From Brevibacterium sp. UCMA 11754 (GTDB taxonomy: Bacteria; Actinomycetota; Actinomycetes; Actinomycetales; Brevibacteriaceae), in contig NZ_JACBOT010000031.1 in the NCBI RefSeq assembly GCF_021532275.1, positions 124,001 through 188,000 of the forward strand: a stretch of 64,000 nt of DNA, given 5' to 3'. This document shows positions 52,119-60,481 of this stretch, one piece after another. The position numbers and the translations under genes are program-made. A model generated the notes under the pieces. That model saw only the letters and a list, made by a program, of their open reading frames with translations, was not told the origin of the DNA and made no database searches. Position 1 is the stretch's first letter, and each line of letters begins with the position of its first letter.

Positions 52119-52895
52119 GAATTAGACGATCAGCCTGCTTCGCTTCCCAAGGTTCAGTCCGTCCATCGAGCCCTTCGGCTGCTCAAACTCATGACCATCC
52201 AGGGCCAAATCAGCGTCGCCGAGGCCGCAGCCGAGCTCGACGTCCACGCTTCCTCTGCGCAACGGCTGCTGGCCACGCTGGTCGGTGATGGCTTCGCAGT
52301 CCAAGATGAGCATCGACGGTATTTGGCGGGTCCCGCATTTCTCGAAGCCGGCCGTCTGGCCACGACCGTGTCCCTACCGGTTAAGTTGCGCCCTGCCCTG
52401 GAGCGGCTGTACACGCAGGTGCAAGAGACCGTGCACGTTGTCACTCTGATCGGCACCAGCGTCCATCACATCGACGGGATCCGTGACACGTCCCATGCCC
52501 TGCAGTTCGGAGGGAGGGTCGGCGTCATTCTGCCCGCCCACATCACGTCCTCGGGACGTGCCATGCTTGCTCAGCTGAGCAAGATCGAGCTGGAGGATCG
52601 GTATCTTGCGGACCCGGACAACGAGGCCGGGGTCAAGGGACTCGAGGACATGGAGGCGCTGTATCGAACAGTCATCCTCACCAGGCAGCAGGGCATGGGA
52701 ATGAACTTCGGGGAAACGGAAGACGGCGTGGCCGCCTTCGGCACCGCGGTGGGAGTCATCGATGGCCAACACGTCGGACTGAGCATCGCCATGCCCAATG
52801 CGCGGTTCAAGAAGGACCTCATCCCCCATTTTCGAACCCACCTCGACGCCGCTGCAGCCGACATCAGGGCGGCTCAGGAGAACCCGCTGCCCTGA
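52107..52895 (+). CDS. IclR-family transcriptional regulator
   Basis: 262 residues. The winged helix is residues 15-65 (SVHRALRLLKLMTIQGQISV, AEAAAELDVHASSAQRLLAT). The C-terminal ligand domain contains LPAHITSSGRAMLAQLSKIE and GVAAFGTAVGVIDGQHVGLS. It is divergent from the SDR-MHS-FAD operon and so the likely pathway regulator, responding to a substrate. The mRNA is probably leaderless. Confidence 0.93.
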   Translation: MIRNELDDQPASLPKVQSVHRALRLLKLMTIQGQISVAEAAAELDVHASSAQRLLATLVGDGFAVQDEHRRYLAGPAFLEAGRLATTVSLPVKLRPALERLYTQVQETVHVVTLIGTSVHHIDGIRDTSHALQFGGRVGVILPAHITSSGRAMLAQLSKIELEDRYLADPDNEAGVKGLEDMEALYRTVILTRQQGMGMNFGETEDGVAAFGTAVGVIDGQHVGLSIAMPNARFKKDLIPHFRTHLDAAAADIRAAQENPLP

Positions 52896-52953
52896 CCGGC
52901 CGATGCGAGCTACGCCTGCAGGCGGCCACATATTCGTTGTCATCGGAGCCCGT

Positions 52954-52976
52954 GGGCCCTGCCAGCCACAGGGCCC
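52954..52976. terminator. Hairpin between IclR and VOC genes
   Basis: GGGCCCTG (52954-52961) pairs perfectly with CAGGGCCC (52969-52976) around CCAGCCA. It lies between two convergent genes and may terminate both. No T-tract is seen. Confidence 0.7.
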
Positions 52977-53002
52977 GAAGCGCGGTGATTCAGTGAGGCT
53001 AG

Positions 53003-53434
53003 TCAGTCAAGCGGAGCGGTGAGTTCGATGTTGATGTCGTCTGGGTCCTGGAACGACAGAATGGCAATGCCGATGTCAGCCAAGTCGGTGACCTGCCCAT
53101 GGTCGATACCCGCTTGTGTCAGGTTCGTCTCCGCTCGTTCGAGATCTGCACGCGAGCCTACGGCGAAACTGACATGGTCAAGCCCGGTGAGTTCGGAATC
53201 GAAAGACTCTGTGCCGACTGGACGGAGGCCGAACAGCGTGCCCTGCGGCGTCTGATAGATCGTACCGCCGTAGAACCTCTCCGGTGAGTCCTCGGTGCCG
53301 GACTCATCGATCCTGTCCGAGGCATCGACGGCAATCGGCCACCCAAAGACCCGATCGTAGAACGATTTGGAACGGGCAATGTCTGTGACGGTCAACCGGA
53401 CGTGGGCGAACCCAGAACTCTCAATTAGTGCCAT
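53003..53434 (-). CDS. VOC-family (glyoxalase/dioxygenase-like) protein
   Basis: 143 residues. It opens SSGFAHVRLTVTDIARSKSF, with YDRVFGWP after it, and ends IGIAILSFQDPDDINIELT, the usual start and end of a VOC domain; HVSFAVGSRADLERAETNL gives the second half. The metal-ligand pattern (H near residue 8, H near 90, E near 138) can be traced. It could be a glyoxalase or a resistance-type protein. It precedes a phenol-type monooxygenase on the opposite side of an intergenic gap, but no pathway link is shown. Confidence 0.85.
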   Translation of the reverse strand: MALIESSGFAHVRLTVTDIARSKSFYDRVFGWPIAVDASDRIDESGTEDSPERFYGGTIYQTPQGTLFGLRPVGTESFDSELTGLDHVSFAVGSRADLERAETNLTQAGIDHGQVTDLADIGIAILSFQDPDDINIELTAPLD

Positions 53435-53489
53435 GGCGGCAAGGCTACGCCCACGCCGACATTGGGCGAAAGCCGACGCCCGCTGTGAG

Positions 53490-55463
53490 TTACGACACCT
53501 TGGTCATGTTCCCCGCAAAGAATTCGGTGAGCTCCCGGTAGGCGTCGAGCGGCAGCACGTGCGCGACGTACTGATCCGGTCGGACGATGACGATGGCACC
53601 CTCAGCCCTGTCGATGTCTCGGTGGTCGAAGATGTCGCGGCCGCCGACCAGATCCGGGCAGTACATCTTCTCGTAGTCGATGAGCCCGTGACGACCTTTG
53701 CACGGCAGCAGGAACGAGGGCATCTTCTCCAGAGCGAGGTCCTGGTGACCCTGCTGGAAGATCCCGCGGACATCGAAGACGGCATCCGAGTCAGCCCCTG
53801 CAGTGGTGTGGCGAACGACGGGTGATTCCGGAGAATCGGCGAGGAAGCCACACAGCTTGGCGACCGCTGAATCCGGCGATTGCGGATCGGCCGAATCCGC
53901 AAAGAGGTAGAGCCTCCAGCGCCCATCGGCCTCGGCCTGGTGACCGAGCTCGAGGGGCTTGGCATCGCTGAGGCGGATCACCGGGGCGGAATGGAAGCGT
54001 TCACCGACGGGGAAGCCTGCGGCCAGAGGCTCGTTGGCATCGGAGCCCGTGATCATGTTGGGCGGATAGTCGGTGCTGAAGCCGGCGGTGAAACGTCCAC
54101 CGGCGGAGAAGATCTCCTGACGCTCGGCCGCGCTCATGCCACCGGAGTTGGGATCATTCGGATCTGCGGGTTTGGCCGCCATCGCCTCGGACCATTTGAG
54201 GTCGAAGTCGATGAGCTCCTGGGCGACGTCGCGGCGCTCCTCGGCATAGGTGTCCAGCAGCCGCACAGGACTGCGGCCCTGCAGCACTGCCGCGAGTTTC
54301 CAGCCGAGGTTGAACCCGTCCTGCATGGAGACATTCATGCCCTGACCGGCCTTCGCACTGTGGGTGTGGCAGGCATCGCCGGCGATGAACACGTGCGGAG
54401 TCCGCGAACCGTGCTCGGCGTCGGGCACGTCTTCGAATCGCTCGGCGATGCGCTGGCCCACCTCGTAGACGGACCACCAGACGATGTCCTTGACCTCGAG
54501 CGAATAGGGATGGAAGATCCGCTGCGCAGCCTCGGTGATCATGTCGGCGGTGAACCTCGACCGCGCCTGACGGTCGTTGGGGTCGAGGTCTCCGAGGTCG
54601 ACGTAGAGGCGCACCATGTACCCACCCTCACGCGGGATGATGAGCAGGCTGCCACCGGCGGAGGATTGGATCACCGATTTCAGGCGGATGTCAGGATAGT
54701 CGGTGACGGCGAAGACGTCCATGACGCCCCAGGCGTGGTTCCTGGCGTCACCGCGCATCTCGATGCCCATCGATCGGCGCACGGCCGAGCGTGCACCGTC
54801 GCAGCCGACGACGTATTTCGCGCGCACCGTGCGTTCACCGCCCGATCCGCCGTCACCGCCCGATCCGCCGTCACCGTCTTCCCTCGCCGAGGTGTCGCTT
54901 GCCGTTGGACTCAATGACACCGTCACCGGGTGGTCGGCGTCCTCGCCCTGGTCAGCAATCTGGAGGTCGGTGACCTCAAGCTCGTAGTCGGGCACCAGAC
55001 GTGAGGGCGAGTGGGCCATGTGCTCGAGGAGGTAGGCCTGCATGCGTGCCTGGTTGACGATGACGTGGGGATATTCGGAGAGGCCATCGGCGACGTCGGG
55101 AATCCGACCGGTCCGGGTGATCTGCGTCGGGTCGTCCTCGTCGGGGCCCCAGAAGACTGTCTCATTGACCCAATAGCCTTCGCGGACAAGCTTCTCGGCC
55201 AAGCCGAAGGCCTCGAACATCTCCACCGTCCGGCACGCGACTCCGTCGGCGTGGCCCAACTCCAGTGGGCCCTCTCGGCGTTCGATGATGCGGGTTGTGA
55301 TGTCAGGGAACCCTGCCAGCTGTGCGGCCAGGACCACTCCTGCCGGGCCCGAACCGACGATGAGGACGTCGACCTCATCGGGGATCTCTGCACTGTGAGC
55401 CTCAGGTTCAGCGGAGCGAACGTCAGGGTCTCCCGGTCGGAATCCGTCGAGATAGAACTGCAT
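53490..55463 (-). CDS. FAD-dependent aromatic monooxygenase, phenol 2-/3-hydroxybenzoate 4-monooxygenase type
   Basis: 657 residues. FAD motif VDVLIVGSGPAGVVLAAQLA, the DG motif VGCDGARSAVRRSMGIEMRG and the GD motif FIAGDACHTHSAKAGQGMNV define a class A flavin hydroxylase. The C-terminal thioredoxin-like domain (residues 480-640) matches the phenol hydroxylase group. A Gly/Asp/Ser insert (about 195-205) is seen near DGDGGSGGDGGSGG. Reaction: NAD(P)H-dependent ring hydroxylation, likely of a hydroxybenzoate. It is divergent from an IclR regulator. No ring-cleavage gene is in the window. Confidence 0.9.
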   Translation of the reverse strand: MQFYLDGFRPGDPDVRSAEPEAHSAEIPDEVDVLIVGSGPAGVVLAAQLAGFPDITTRIIERREGPLELGHADGVACRTVEMFEAFGLAEKLVREGYWVNETVFWGPDEDDPTQITRTGRIPDVADGLSEYPHVIVNQARMQAYLLEHMAHSPSRLVPDYELEVTDLQIADQGEDADHPVTVSLSPTASDTSAREDGDGGSGGDGGSGGERTVRAKYVVGCDGARSAVRRSMGIEMRGDARNHAWGVMDVFAVTDYPDIRLKSVIQSSAGGSLLIIPREGGYMVRLYVDLGDLDPNDRQARSRFTADMITEAAQRIFHPYSLEVKDIVWWSVYEVGQRIAERFEDVPDAEHGSRTPHVFIAGDACHTHSAKAGQGMNVSMQDGFNLGWKLAAVLQGRSPVRLLDTYAEERRDVAQELIDFDLKWSEAMAAKPADPNDPNSGGMSAAERQEIFSAGGRFTAGFSTDYPPNMITGSDANEPLAAGFPVGERFHSAPVIRLSDAKPLELGHQAEADGRWRLYLFADSADPQSPDSAVAKLCGFLADSPESPVVRHTTAGADSDAVFDVRGIFQQGHQDLALEKMPSFLLPCKGRHGLIDYEKMYCPDLVGGRDIFDHRDIDRAEGAIVIVRPDQYVAHVLPLDAYRELTEFFAGNMTKVS

Positions 55464-55619
55464 ATTGATCCTCTTAATCTGGTGAATCGTCGTTGATCGT
55501 GGGAGTCGAAGCCGAATGTCTCAGCACGGCGCCGAAGAGCATCCCCCGGTGTTCTGTGTCCAGGGTGGCGTCGAAACAGCACGGCAGGCAATATTTTTCT
55601 TCTATATGGAATTCCGCCG

Positions 55620-55631
55620 TAGAGTCGGGGC
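55620..55631 (+). promoter_or_regulatory. Leaderless -10 region of the second IclR gene
   Basis: TAGAGT (55620-55625) lies six bases before ATG 55632, with no ribosome site between. The 168 bases shared with the monooxygenase gene contain no obvious palindrome. Confidence 0.6.
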
Positions 55632-56414
55632 ATGGATCGTCGCCGGATCGCTGAAAAGCCGACGCATCTTCTGCAGTCGGTCGACAACACGCTGCGCCTG
55701 CTGCAAATGCTGCGGGACACGGGTGCGCTCAAACTCACGGATGCGGCTGCGGAACTGCAGGTCAGCCCTTCGACGGCGCATCGGCTGCTGAGCATGCTCG
55801 TCTATCGAGGCTTCTCCGTTCAGGATGAGTCCCGGGTCTACCATCCGGGGCCGGGAATCGTCGCCAACGCCGGGGCCCAGTCGGGTCATCGCCGTCTGCT
55901 GCAGATCGCCCGTCCACATCTCGTCGCGCTCTCGGCCCGGACGGGTGAGACGAGCAACGTCATGGTCCGCGTCGGCACAACCACACGCTTCCTCGCCAGC
56001 GAGGAAGGCACCGACATCGTCCGCATCGGCAGCCGAGCCGGTGAGATCCTCCCCGCTCGCCATACCTCCGGTGGCCAGGCCCTGTTGGCCGAGCTCGACC
56101 CGCGGGTACTCGCCCACCTCTACCGCTCACGCTCGGCACAGGCCTCTGGCGAATTCCTCGACGACAAGGAGTTCGCCCACTTTTTGGGAGGGCTCGAGAC
56201 GATCCGGCACAATGGGTCGGCGATGAACCGAGAACGCACCGAACGCGGTGTCGCGGCGCGCGGGATGGCGGTGCACGGGCCCGGTGGTTCGGCTGTGGCC
56301 GCGATCAGTGTCGCAGTTCCGACTCGACGACGTCAGGCACTCGCCTCGGAGAAGGTGCGCAGCGCACTCGACGCCGCATGCCGGGACTGCGGGCTGGACC
56401 TCGCCGCCGATTGA
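55632..56414 (+). CDS. IclR-family transcriptional regulator
   Basis: 260 residues. HTH: LQSVDNTLRLLQMLRDTGAL, DAAAELQVSPSTAHRLLSML. Ligand domain: LPARHTSGGQALLAELDPRV and GVAARGMAVHGPGGSAVAAI. It is divergent from the aromatic monooxygenase, the natural target for an IclR sensor of an aromatic acid. Its mRNA is probably leaderless. It ends 10 bases before the convergent FecB-type lipoprotein gene. Confidence 0.93.
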   Translation: MDRRRIAEKPTHLLQSVDNTLRLLQMLRDTGALKLTDAAAELQVSPSTAHRLLSMLVYRGFSVQDESRVYHPGPGIVANAGAQSGHRRLLQIARPHLVALSARTGETSNVMVRVGTTTRFLASEEGTDIVRIGSRAGEILPARHTSGGQALLAELDPRVLAHLYRSRSAQASGEFLDDKEFAHFLGGLETIRHNGSAMNRERTERGVAARGMAVHGPGGSAVAAISVAVPTRRRQALASEKVRSALDAACRDCGLDLAAD

Positions 56415-56423
56415 GGGCCCTCG

Positions 56424-57425
56424 TCACTTCGTCTTCGGAAACATGTCCTCGACAGTGTCGAACAGCGCCATGACCTCGTCGTAGTCGCCTCGCATCGACC
56501 AGTACGGAAGGTCGTGGACCTGACCGGACTTGAAGGCGGGAACACGGTCATAGGGCGATTCGTCCTTGAGGTTCTCGACGCCGATGTTCGCATTGTTGAA
56601 GCCGACGACGAAGACCGTTTCCGAGCGGAGAACATCGGGCAGAACCTCGAGCGACGGCCCGAACATGTCTCCGCCTGCGGTGTAGGGTTCGATGTCGTTC
56701 TCCGCGAACAGCGGAGCGGTCGTGAAGCCAAGTGGCTCGAGCTCTGCTGCCAGGCTCTTGCCCTCGATGAGGATGTACGGGGTTTCCTTGCTGTCGAGCG
56801 TGAGAACGGAGATCTCCCCCTCGGGGACCGCGATATTGTCCTTCACCTCGGCGGCTCGATCGTCATATGCGGATTCGAACTTCTCATAGGCCTCCTGCTG
56901 GCCCAGCACATCGGAGGCGATGAATGAGAACTGGTCCTGCCAGGTCTGTTCATCTCCGGATACGATGACCGTCGGCGCCACTTCCTGCAGCCTGTCGTAG
57001 GCGTCGGTCGCATGCTTGAGCGGGAACCCGATCCCTCCGGCGATGATGAGGTCCGGATCGGCCGCGATGATGGACTCCAGATCGAATCCATCGTTGCTCC
57101 ACGGGAGGAACTCGGTCCCCTGAGCCTCGGCTTTCTCCGCCCAGAACTGTGAGAATTCCCCATCGGGCCCTGTCACCTCGGGGGTCGTGGCGACGACCGG
57201 CACATCGAGATCGTAGAGGTAACCGGCGAGCGCGTAGTTGAGCACAACCACTCTCTGCGGGTCGGCGGGAACGTCGACGTCTCCCTGCTCAGTCGTCACC
57301 ACACGGGTCGGCGATTCGCTCGGCGACGGGTCGTCATCAGATGCGTTCGAGGGACCTGAACATGCACTGACGAGCAGGATGCTCGAGCCCAGAAGGAGAG
57401 CGCTGATGCGACGAAGGAAGGACAT
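56424..57425 (-). CDS. Fe3+-siderophore ABC transporter substrate-binding lipoprotein
   Basis: 333 residues. A lipoprotein signal (LLLGSSILLVSACSG) and a FecB/FepB body: TRVVTTEQGDVDVPADPQRV, FDLESIIAADPDLIIAGG and YDRLQEVAPTVIVSG. It binds ferric siderophore outside the membrane for an ABC importer whose permease genes are not nearby. A DtxR-like box lies 43 bases upstream, and a divergent AraC-type regulator begins about 150 bases away. AAGGAAGG precedes the ATG. Confidence 0.92.
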   Translation of the reverse strand: MSFLRRISALLLGSSILLVSACSGPSNASDDDPSPSESPTRVVTTEQGDVDVPADPQRVVVLNYALAGYLYDLDVPVVATTPEVTGPDGEFSQFWAEKAEAQGTEFLPWSNDGFDLESIIAADPDLIIAGGIGFPLKHATDAYDRLQEVAPTVIVSGDEQTWQDQFSFIASDVLGQQEAYEKFESAYDDRAAEVKDNIAVPEGEISVLTLDSKETPYILIEGKSLAAELEPLGFTTAPLFAENDIEPYTAGGDMFGPSLEVLPDVLRSETVFVVGFNNANIGVENLKDESPYDRVPAFKSGQVHDLPYWSMRGDYDEVMALFDTVEDMFPKTK

Positions 57426-57467
57426 TGGATACCTCTGCTGGCTGGGCCGGGACTAGAATCGGAGAAC

Positions 57468-57486
57468 ATAGCCCAGCCTAACCAAA
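57468..57486. promoter_or_regulatory. DtxR/IdeR-like iron box
   Basis: The stretch around GCCCAGCCTAACCAAA matches 12 of 16 positions of the DtxR consensus core GGTTAGCCTAACCTAA. It lies between the FecB-type gene (minus) and the AraC gene (plus). Iron repression of one or both is expected if an IdeR/DtxR is present. Confidence 0.55.
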
Positions 57487-57578
57487 CTTCATGATCGACC
57501 TACGACAAAGGCGACACCATCATTCGACCAGCGCGACATGATCACCTTCGGCACATCGAGACCGAGACAGAAAGACCT

Positions 57579-58304
57579 GTGGTCTTCACCGGCCATGATC
57601 GCCACAGCCACTCATACCCGCTGCTCATCCATGTCGTCAGCGGCTCGGTGGACGTGCACCTTCCCGGGAGCGGGCCGGAACCGACAGGTATCAGCCTCGC
57701 TGCCGAATCCAGTCTGTGGTTGGGGTCGGGCGTCGACCATTCGGTCACGGCGAAACCGGACTCCATCATGCTCGGGCCGCGGCTATCGTCGCAGACGGAA
57801 CCTCCCGAGGGGTTCCTGCACATACGCCGCTCACCGGCCATCCGCGAGACGATTCTGCTCATCCTGGCCGTCTCCCCGAGCTCCGAGGCCGAGCGGAGGC
57901 CCCTCCGGAAAGCCCTCGATGCGGAGCTGAATGCCCTTGCCGCCGATGACTTCTCCATCCCGGCTGCGCAGCACCGAGCTGTCAGAGCAATCATGGACGA
58001 TCACACGAGTCTGCTGGTGCCGCTGACGGCGGTCGCCACGCGGCATTCCATGAGCCCGCGGCACGTCGAACGGATCTTCAAAGATGACCTCGGCATCTCG
58101 TTCGTACAGTGGCGGACGAGAACGCGACTCAACCTGGCCCTGCGCAGAATCCGTGCGGGATCCCCAGTCGCCTCCGCCGCCCGTGCTGTCGGCTACGACG
58201 GATCCGACGGACTCGTCAAGGCAGTCGGCCGCCTCACTCACCTCACGCGCAAGGAGCTTTCCGCTGATTTAGCGGGTGCGGTCAGGCAATCCCGCGAGAG
58301 GTGA
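57579..58304 (+). CDS. AraC-family transcriptional regulator
   Basis: 241 residues from GTG 57579. The N-terminal half is a cupin-like ligand domain (HSYPLLIHVVSGSVDVHLPG). The C-terminal half has the two HTH motifs: LTAVATRHSMSPRHVERIFK and SPVASAARAVGYDGSDGLVK. The coding pattern continues upstream of the GTG (HLRHIETETERP), but the only nearby start-like codons in frame are ATC 57519 and ATT 57522, eight to ten bases after AAAGG. It sits divergent from a siderophore-binding lipoprotein and may regulate siderophore uptake. Confidence 0.88.
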   Translation: MVFTGHDRHSHSYPLLIHVVSGSVDVHLPGSGPEPTGISLAAESSLWLGSGVDHSVTAKPDSIMLGPRLSSQTEPPEGFLHIRRSPAIRETILLILAVSPSSEAERRPLRKALDAELNALAADDFSIPAAQHRAVRAIMDDHTSLLVPLTAVATRHSMSPRHVERIFKDDLGISFVQWRTRTRLNLALRRIRAGSPVASAARAVGYDGSDGLVKAVGRLTHLTRKELSADLAGAVRQSRER

Positions 58305-58310
58305 CTGCGC

Positions 58311-58400
58311 CTAAGGCGCTAAGGTGACGACCGGTCCAACTTTGACGAGGTCGCCGCGCAGCATCACGGCGGCCCAATCCGAGAGGTCCTCAACCTCAAT
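58311..58400 (-). pseudogene. Relic of an ABC transporter ATPase
   Basis: Directly after the siderophore-interacting gene the minus strand encodes EDLSDWAAVMLRGDLVKVGP and then TAG at 58311. This matches the stretch DISDRVAVMLRGDLVEEGP of the peptide ABC ATPase at 61727-63490. The bases are also similar (GACGAGGTC-CCGCGCAGCATCAC). Only about 25 codons survive, so it is a fossil of a second such transporter. Confidence 0.65.
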
Positions 58401-59289
58401 CTTTCAGGCTGAGATCCTCGGCTAATTGCGGATCGTGAATATCCGCACCTTCATCCAGCGCCTTCCGGTGGCGCTCCAGGTCGCGGGCGTCCACGGCGCT
58501 GGCGTTGAGAGTCCTGTGCCAGTACGCTCGGGCGAGCAGATCCCGAGGGTCCACGTTCCACTCGTATTTGGCTGTCGACCTCAGCGATCGGACTGCGGCT
58601 GTCTCCGCGGCAATCCACACCTGAGTTCGGCACCCTCCGGTCGTGATGAGATTCGCTGTGCTGCCGGTCAGATTCGGTAGGTAAGTTACAGCGGATTTCG
58701 GCACCTCGGCCTGGATTCCCTCGACATATTCACGTGTCGATTCCGGCACCAAGATCTGAGTTGCCGTGGTCATGAGGTCTACCGGCAGAGATTCGACTAT
58801 CGCTGCCAGTGCAGCCACTCCCGCTTCGTCTGCGATCAACACCAATCGCTCGATCTCTGCGGGCAGAAACCACTCCACGCGCATACCGCTGAGTGAGACA
58901 TTGTCGCCCGGTGCAATCACCGACAGCCAGCGGTTAAGCAGACCATCGGAATGAGTGCACACGTCCACGGCCATCAGCTGGCGGGCCCGGTCAAGGCTCC
59001 TCACCGTCAGAGCACGTAAACGCGGCTCCACGTGTTCCTGCCAGATAGGAAGCCCCTGTTCGTCCCGTTCAGGGGCCTCCAATTTGCGGTCGAGTGCGTC
59101 AAAGGGCGGGATCATGACTTTGAAGCCATCCGCGACAAGAGGATCGAGGTACTCGTCAATCTCCCTGCCACGCAGAGTGAGGCGGCGAAATCCGAACGAC
59201 AGATCGGTGACGCGCAAGACCTCGAGATTCAACGTGAGCAGCGGACGCTGACGACCGATCTCCCGAATCGCAGCTTTGACGGAATCCAT
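58396..59289 (-). CDS. Siderophore-interacting protein (FAD-binding ferric reductase type)
   Basis: 297 residues. The order is a FAD-binding barrel (LEVLRVTDLSFGFRRLTLRG, LRALTVRSLDRARQLMAVDV) and a NAD(P)-like domain closing with QVWIAAETAAVRSLRSTAKY, as in ViuB/SIP proteins, which reduce the iron of ferri-siderophores in the cytosol. TAGGGT (59301-59296) lies six bases before ATG 59289, so the mRNA is probably leaderless; 59295 (GTG) is the alternative. A DtxR-like box overlaps the region shared with the divergent lipoprotein gene. Confidence 0.87.
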   Translation of the reverse strand: MDSVKAAIREIGRQRPLLTLNLEVLRVTDLSFGFRRLTLRGREIDEYLDPLVADGFKVMIPPFDALDRKLEAPERDEQGLPIWQEHVEPRLRALTVRSLDRARQLMAVDVCTHSDGLLNRWLSVIAPGDNVSLSGMRVEWFLPAEIERLVLIADEAGVAALAAIVESLPVDLMTTATQILVPESTREYVEGIQAEVPKSAVTYLPNLTGSTANLITTGGCRTQVWIAAETAAVRSLRSTAKYEWNVDPRDLLARAYWHRTLNASAVDARDLERHRKALDEGADIHDPQLAEDLSLKD

Positions 59290-59331
59290 AACCACACCCT
59301 ACCCACCAAAGCTTAGGGTAGGCTAACATGA
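59290..59331. promoter_or_regulatory. Divergent iron-regulated promoter with DtxR/IdeR box
   Basis: TTAGGGTAGGCTAACATGA (59313-59331) matches the 19-bp DtxR consensus at 16 positions. It lies between the siderophore-interacting protein (-10 TAGGGT at 59301-59296) and the lipoprotein operon (-10 TAGGCT at 59319-59324). Both should be repressed in iron-rich conditions. Confidence 0.8.
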
Positions 59332-59373
59332 GTTTCAGAGCCTGCAGTGGCTATGAATGCGAGGAGAACAGAC

Positions 59374-60375
59374 ATGACCCAGCCTTCCAGCCGCATGGTG
59401 GCCTGTAGAGGCCTCACCACCAGTCTGGCGCTGATCGTGTTGTCACTGGTCAGCGTCTCCTCCTGCACCAGCGGCAAAGCCGACGACATCGCGGATGCCG
59501 ATGGGGCAGTCGAATCCTTCACCGTCCAACATGCTCAGGGCACCACCGAGGTTCCGGCGAGGCCGCAGCGGATCGTTTCCCTCGACCAAACCTGGAGCGA
59601 TGCCCTGGGCGAGCTCGATGTCGACATGGCCATGGTCGTGCACTCCGAGCAGTTGGACAGCGGTGGGCCCTGGGCCAATTGGAGCGCGGACCAGGAAATC
59701 ACCTACGACGGTCTCTCCGTTACGAACCCCGCAGCCGATTACCTGGAAGATATCGGTGCGGTCGAACCGGACCTGATTCTCGCAGGGTATTTGCCTGATC
59801 AAACCACTTATGACCGTCTCAGCGAAATCGCGCCGACCGTCGGTGTGGTCGGCGGTGGCGTGGTCAATGATTGGCGGGAGGCGACCACCCTGGCTGGGGA
59901 AATCGCCGCGGAGGACGACCGGGCTGACGAGTTGGTGTCTGATGTCGAGACCCGAATCGCGAAGACCGAGCAGACATACAGAAATCTTGAAGGTGCGACA
60001 GGTGTATTCGGCCAAGTCAGCTCGAACGGTCTGGCTGTGGTCACCGATGACGCGGATCCTGCCAATGAATTTCTGTCTGACTTGGGAATCGTGATCCCCG
60101 ATAATATTCAAGCTGCCGGTGACGAGGGGCGGACCTTCATCTCACCGGAGAAGATCGATCTTCTCGACACAGATCTCATGATCATGTGGCCGATCGATGC
60201 CGATCCCACAGATATCGCAGGCTGGGACAACCTCTCCGCAGTGCAGAACAACACCTATTTCACTGCCGATGCGGTATCGGCCAACGCCCTCTCGATGCCC
60301 ACGGTCACATCCATCCCTTGGGCCCTTGATCAGCTTGATGCTGTCTTCAGCCGAGTCGATGAGCTCCGCAAATGA
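59374..60375 (+). CDS. Fe3+-siderophore ABC transporter substrate-binding lipoprotein
   Basis: 333 residues. Lipoprotein signal ALIVLSLVSVSSCTSG and FecB-type body: TVQHAQGTTEVPARPQRIVS, IGAVEPDLILAGYLPDQTTY and DRLSEIAPTVGVVGGG. GAGGAG lies seven bases before ATG 59374, which is preferred over the in-frame starts at 59347 and 59353. It is the first of two tandem binding proteins downstream of the DtxR box. The related protein at 60482 suggests binding of different siderophores. Confidence 0.92.
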   Translation: MTQPSSRMVACRGLTTSLALIVLSLVSVSSCTSGKADDIADADGAVESFTVQHAQGTTEVPARPQRIVSLDQTWSDALGELDVDMAMVVHSEQLDSGGPWANWSADQEITYDGLSVTNPAADYLEDIGAVEPDLILAGYLPDQTTYDRLSEIAPTVGVVGGGVVNDWREATTLAGEIAAEDDRADELVSDVETRIAKTEQTYRNLEGATGVFGQVSSNGLAVVTDDADPANEFLSDLGIVIPDNIQAAGDEGRTFISPEKIDLLDTDLMIMWPIDADPTDIAGWDNLSAVQNNTYFTADAVSANALSMPTVTSIPWALDQLDAVFSRVDELRK

Positions 60376-60481
60376 GAGTCACCTATGGTTCGCTTTCATT
60401 ATTCGAGTCGAGGCTTCCAAGTCGAGTGACTATCGTCATTCTGGACAGCTGCGGGGCGATCTAGATGCAGGAGACGGAGTA

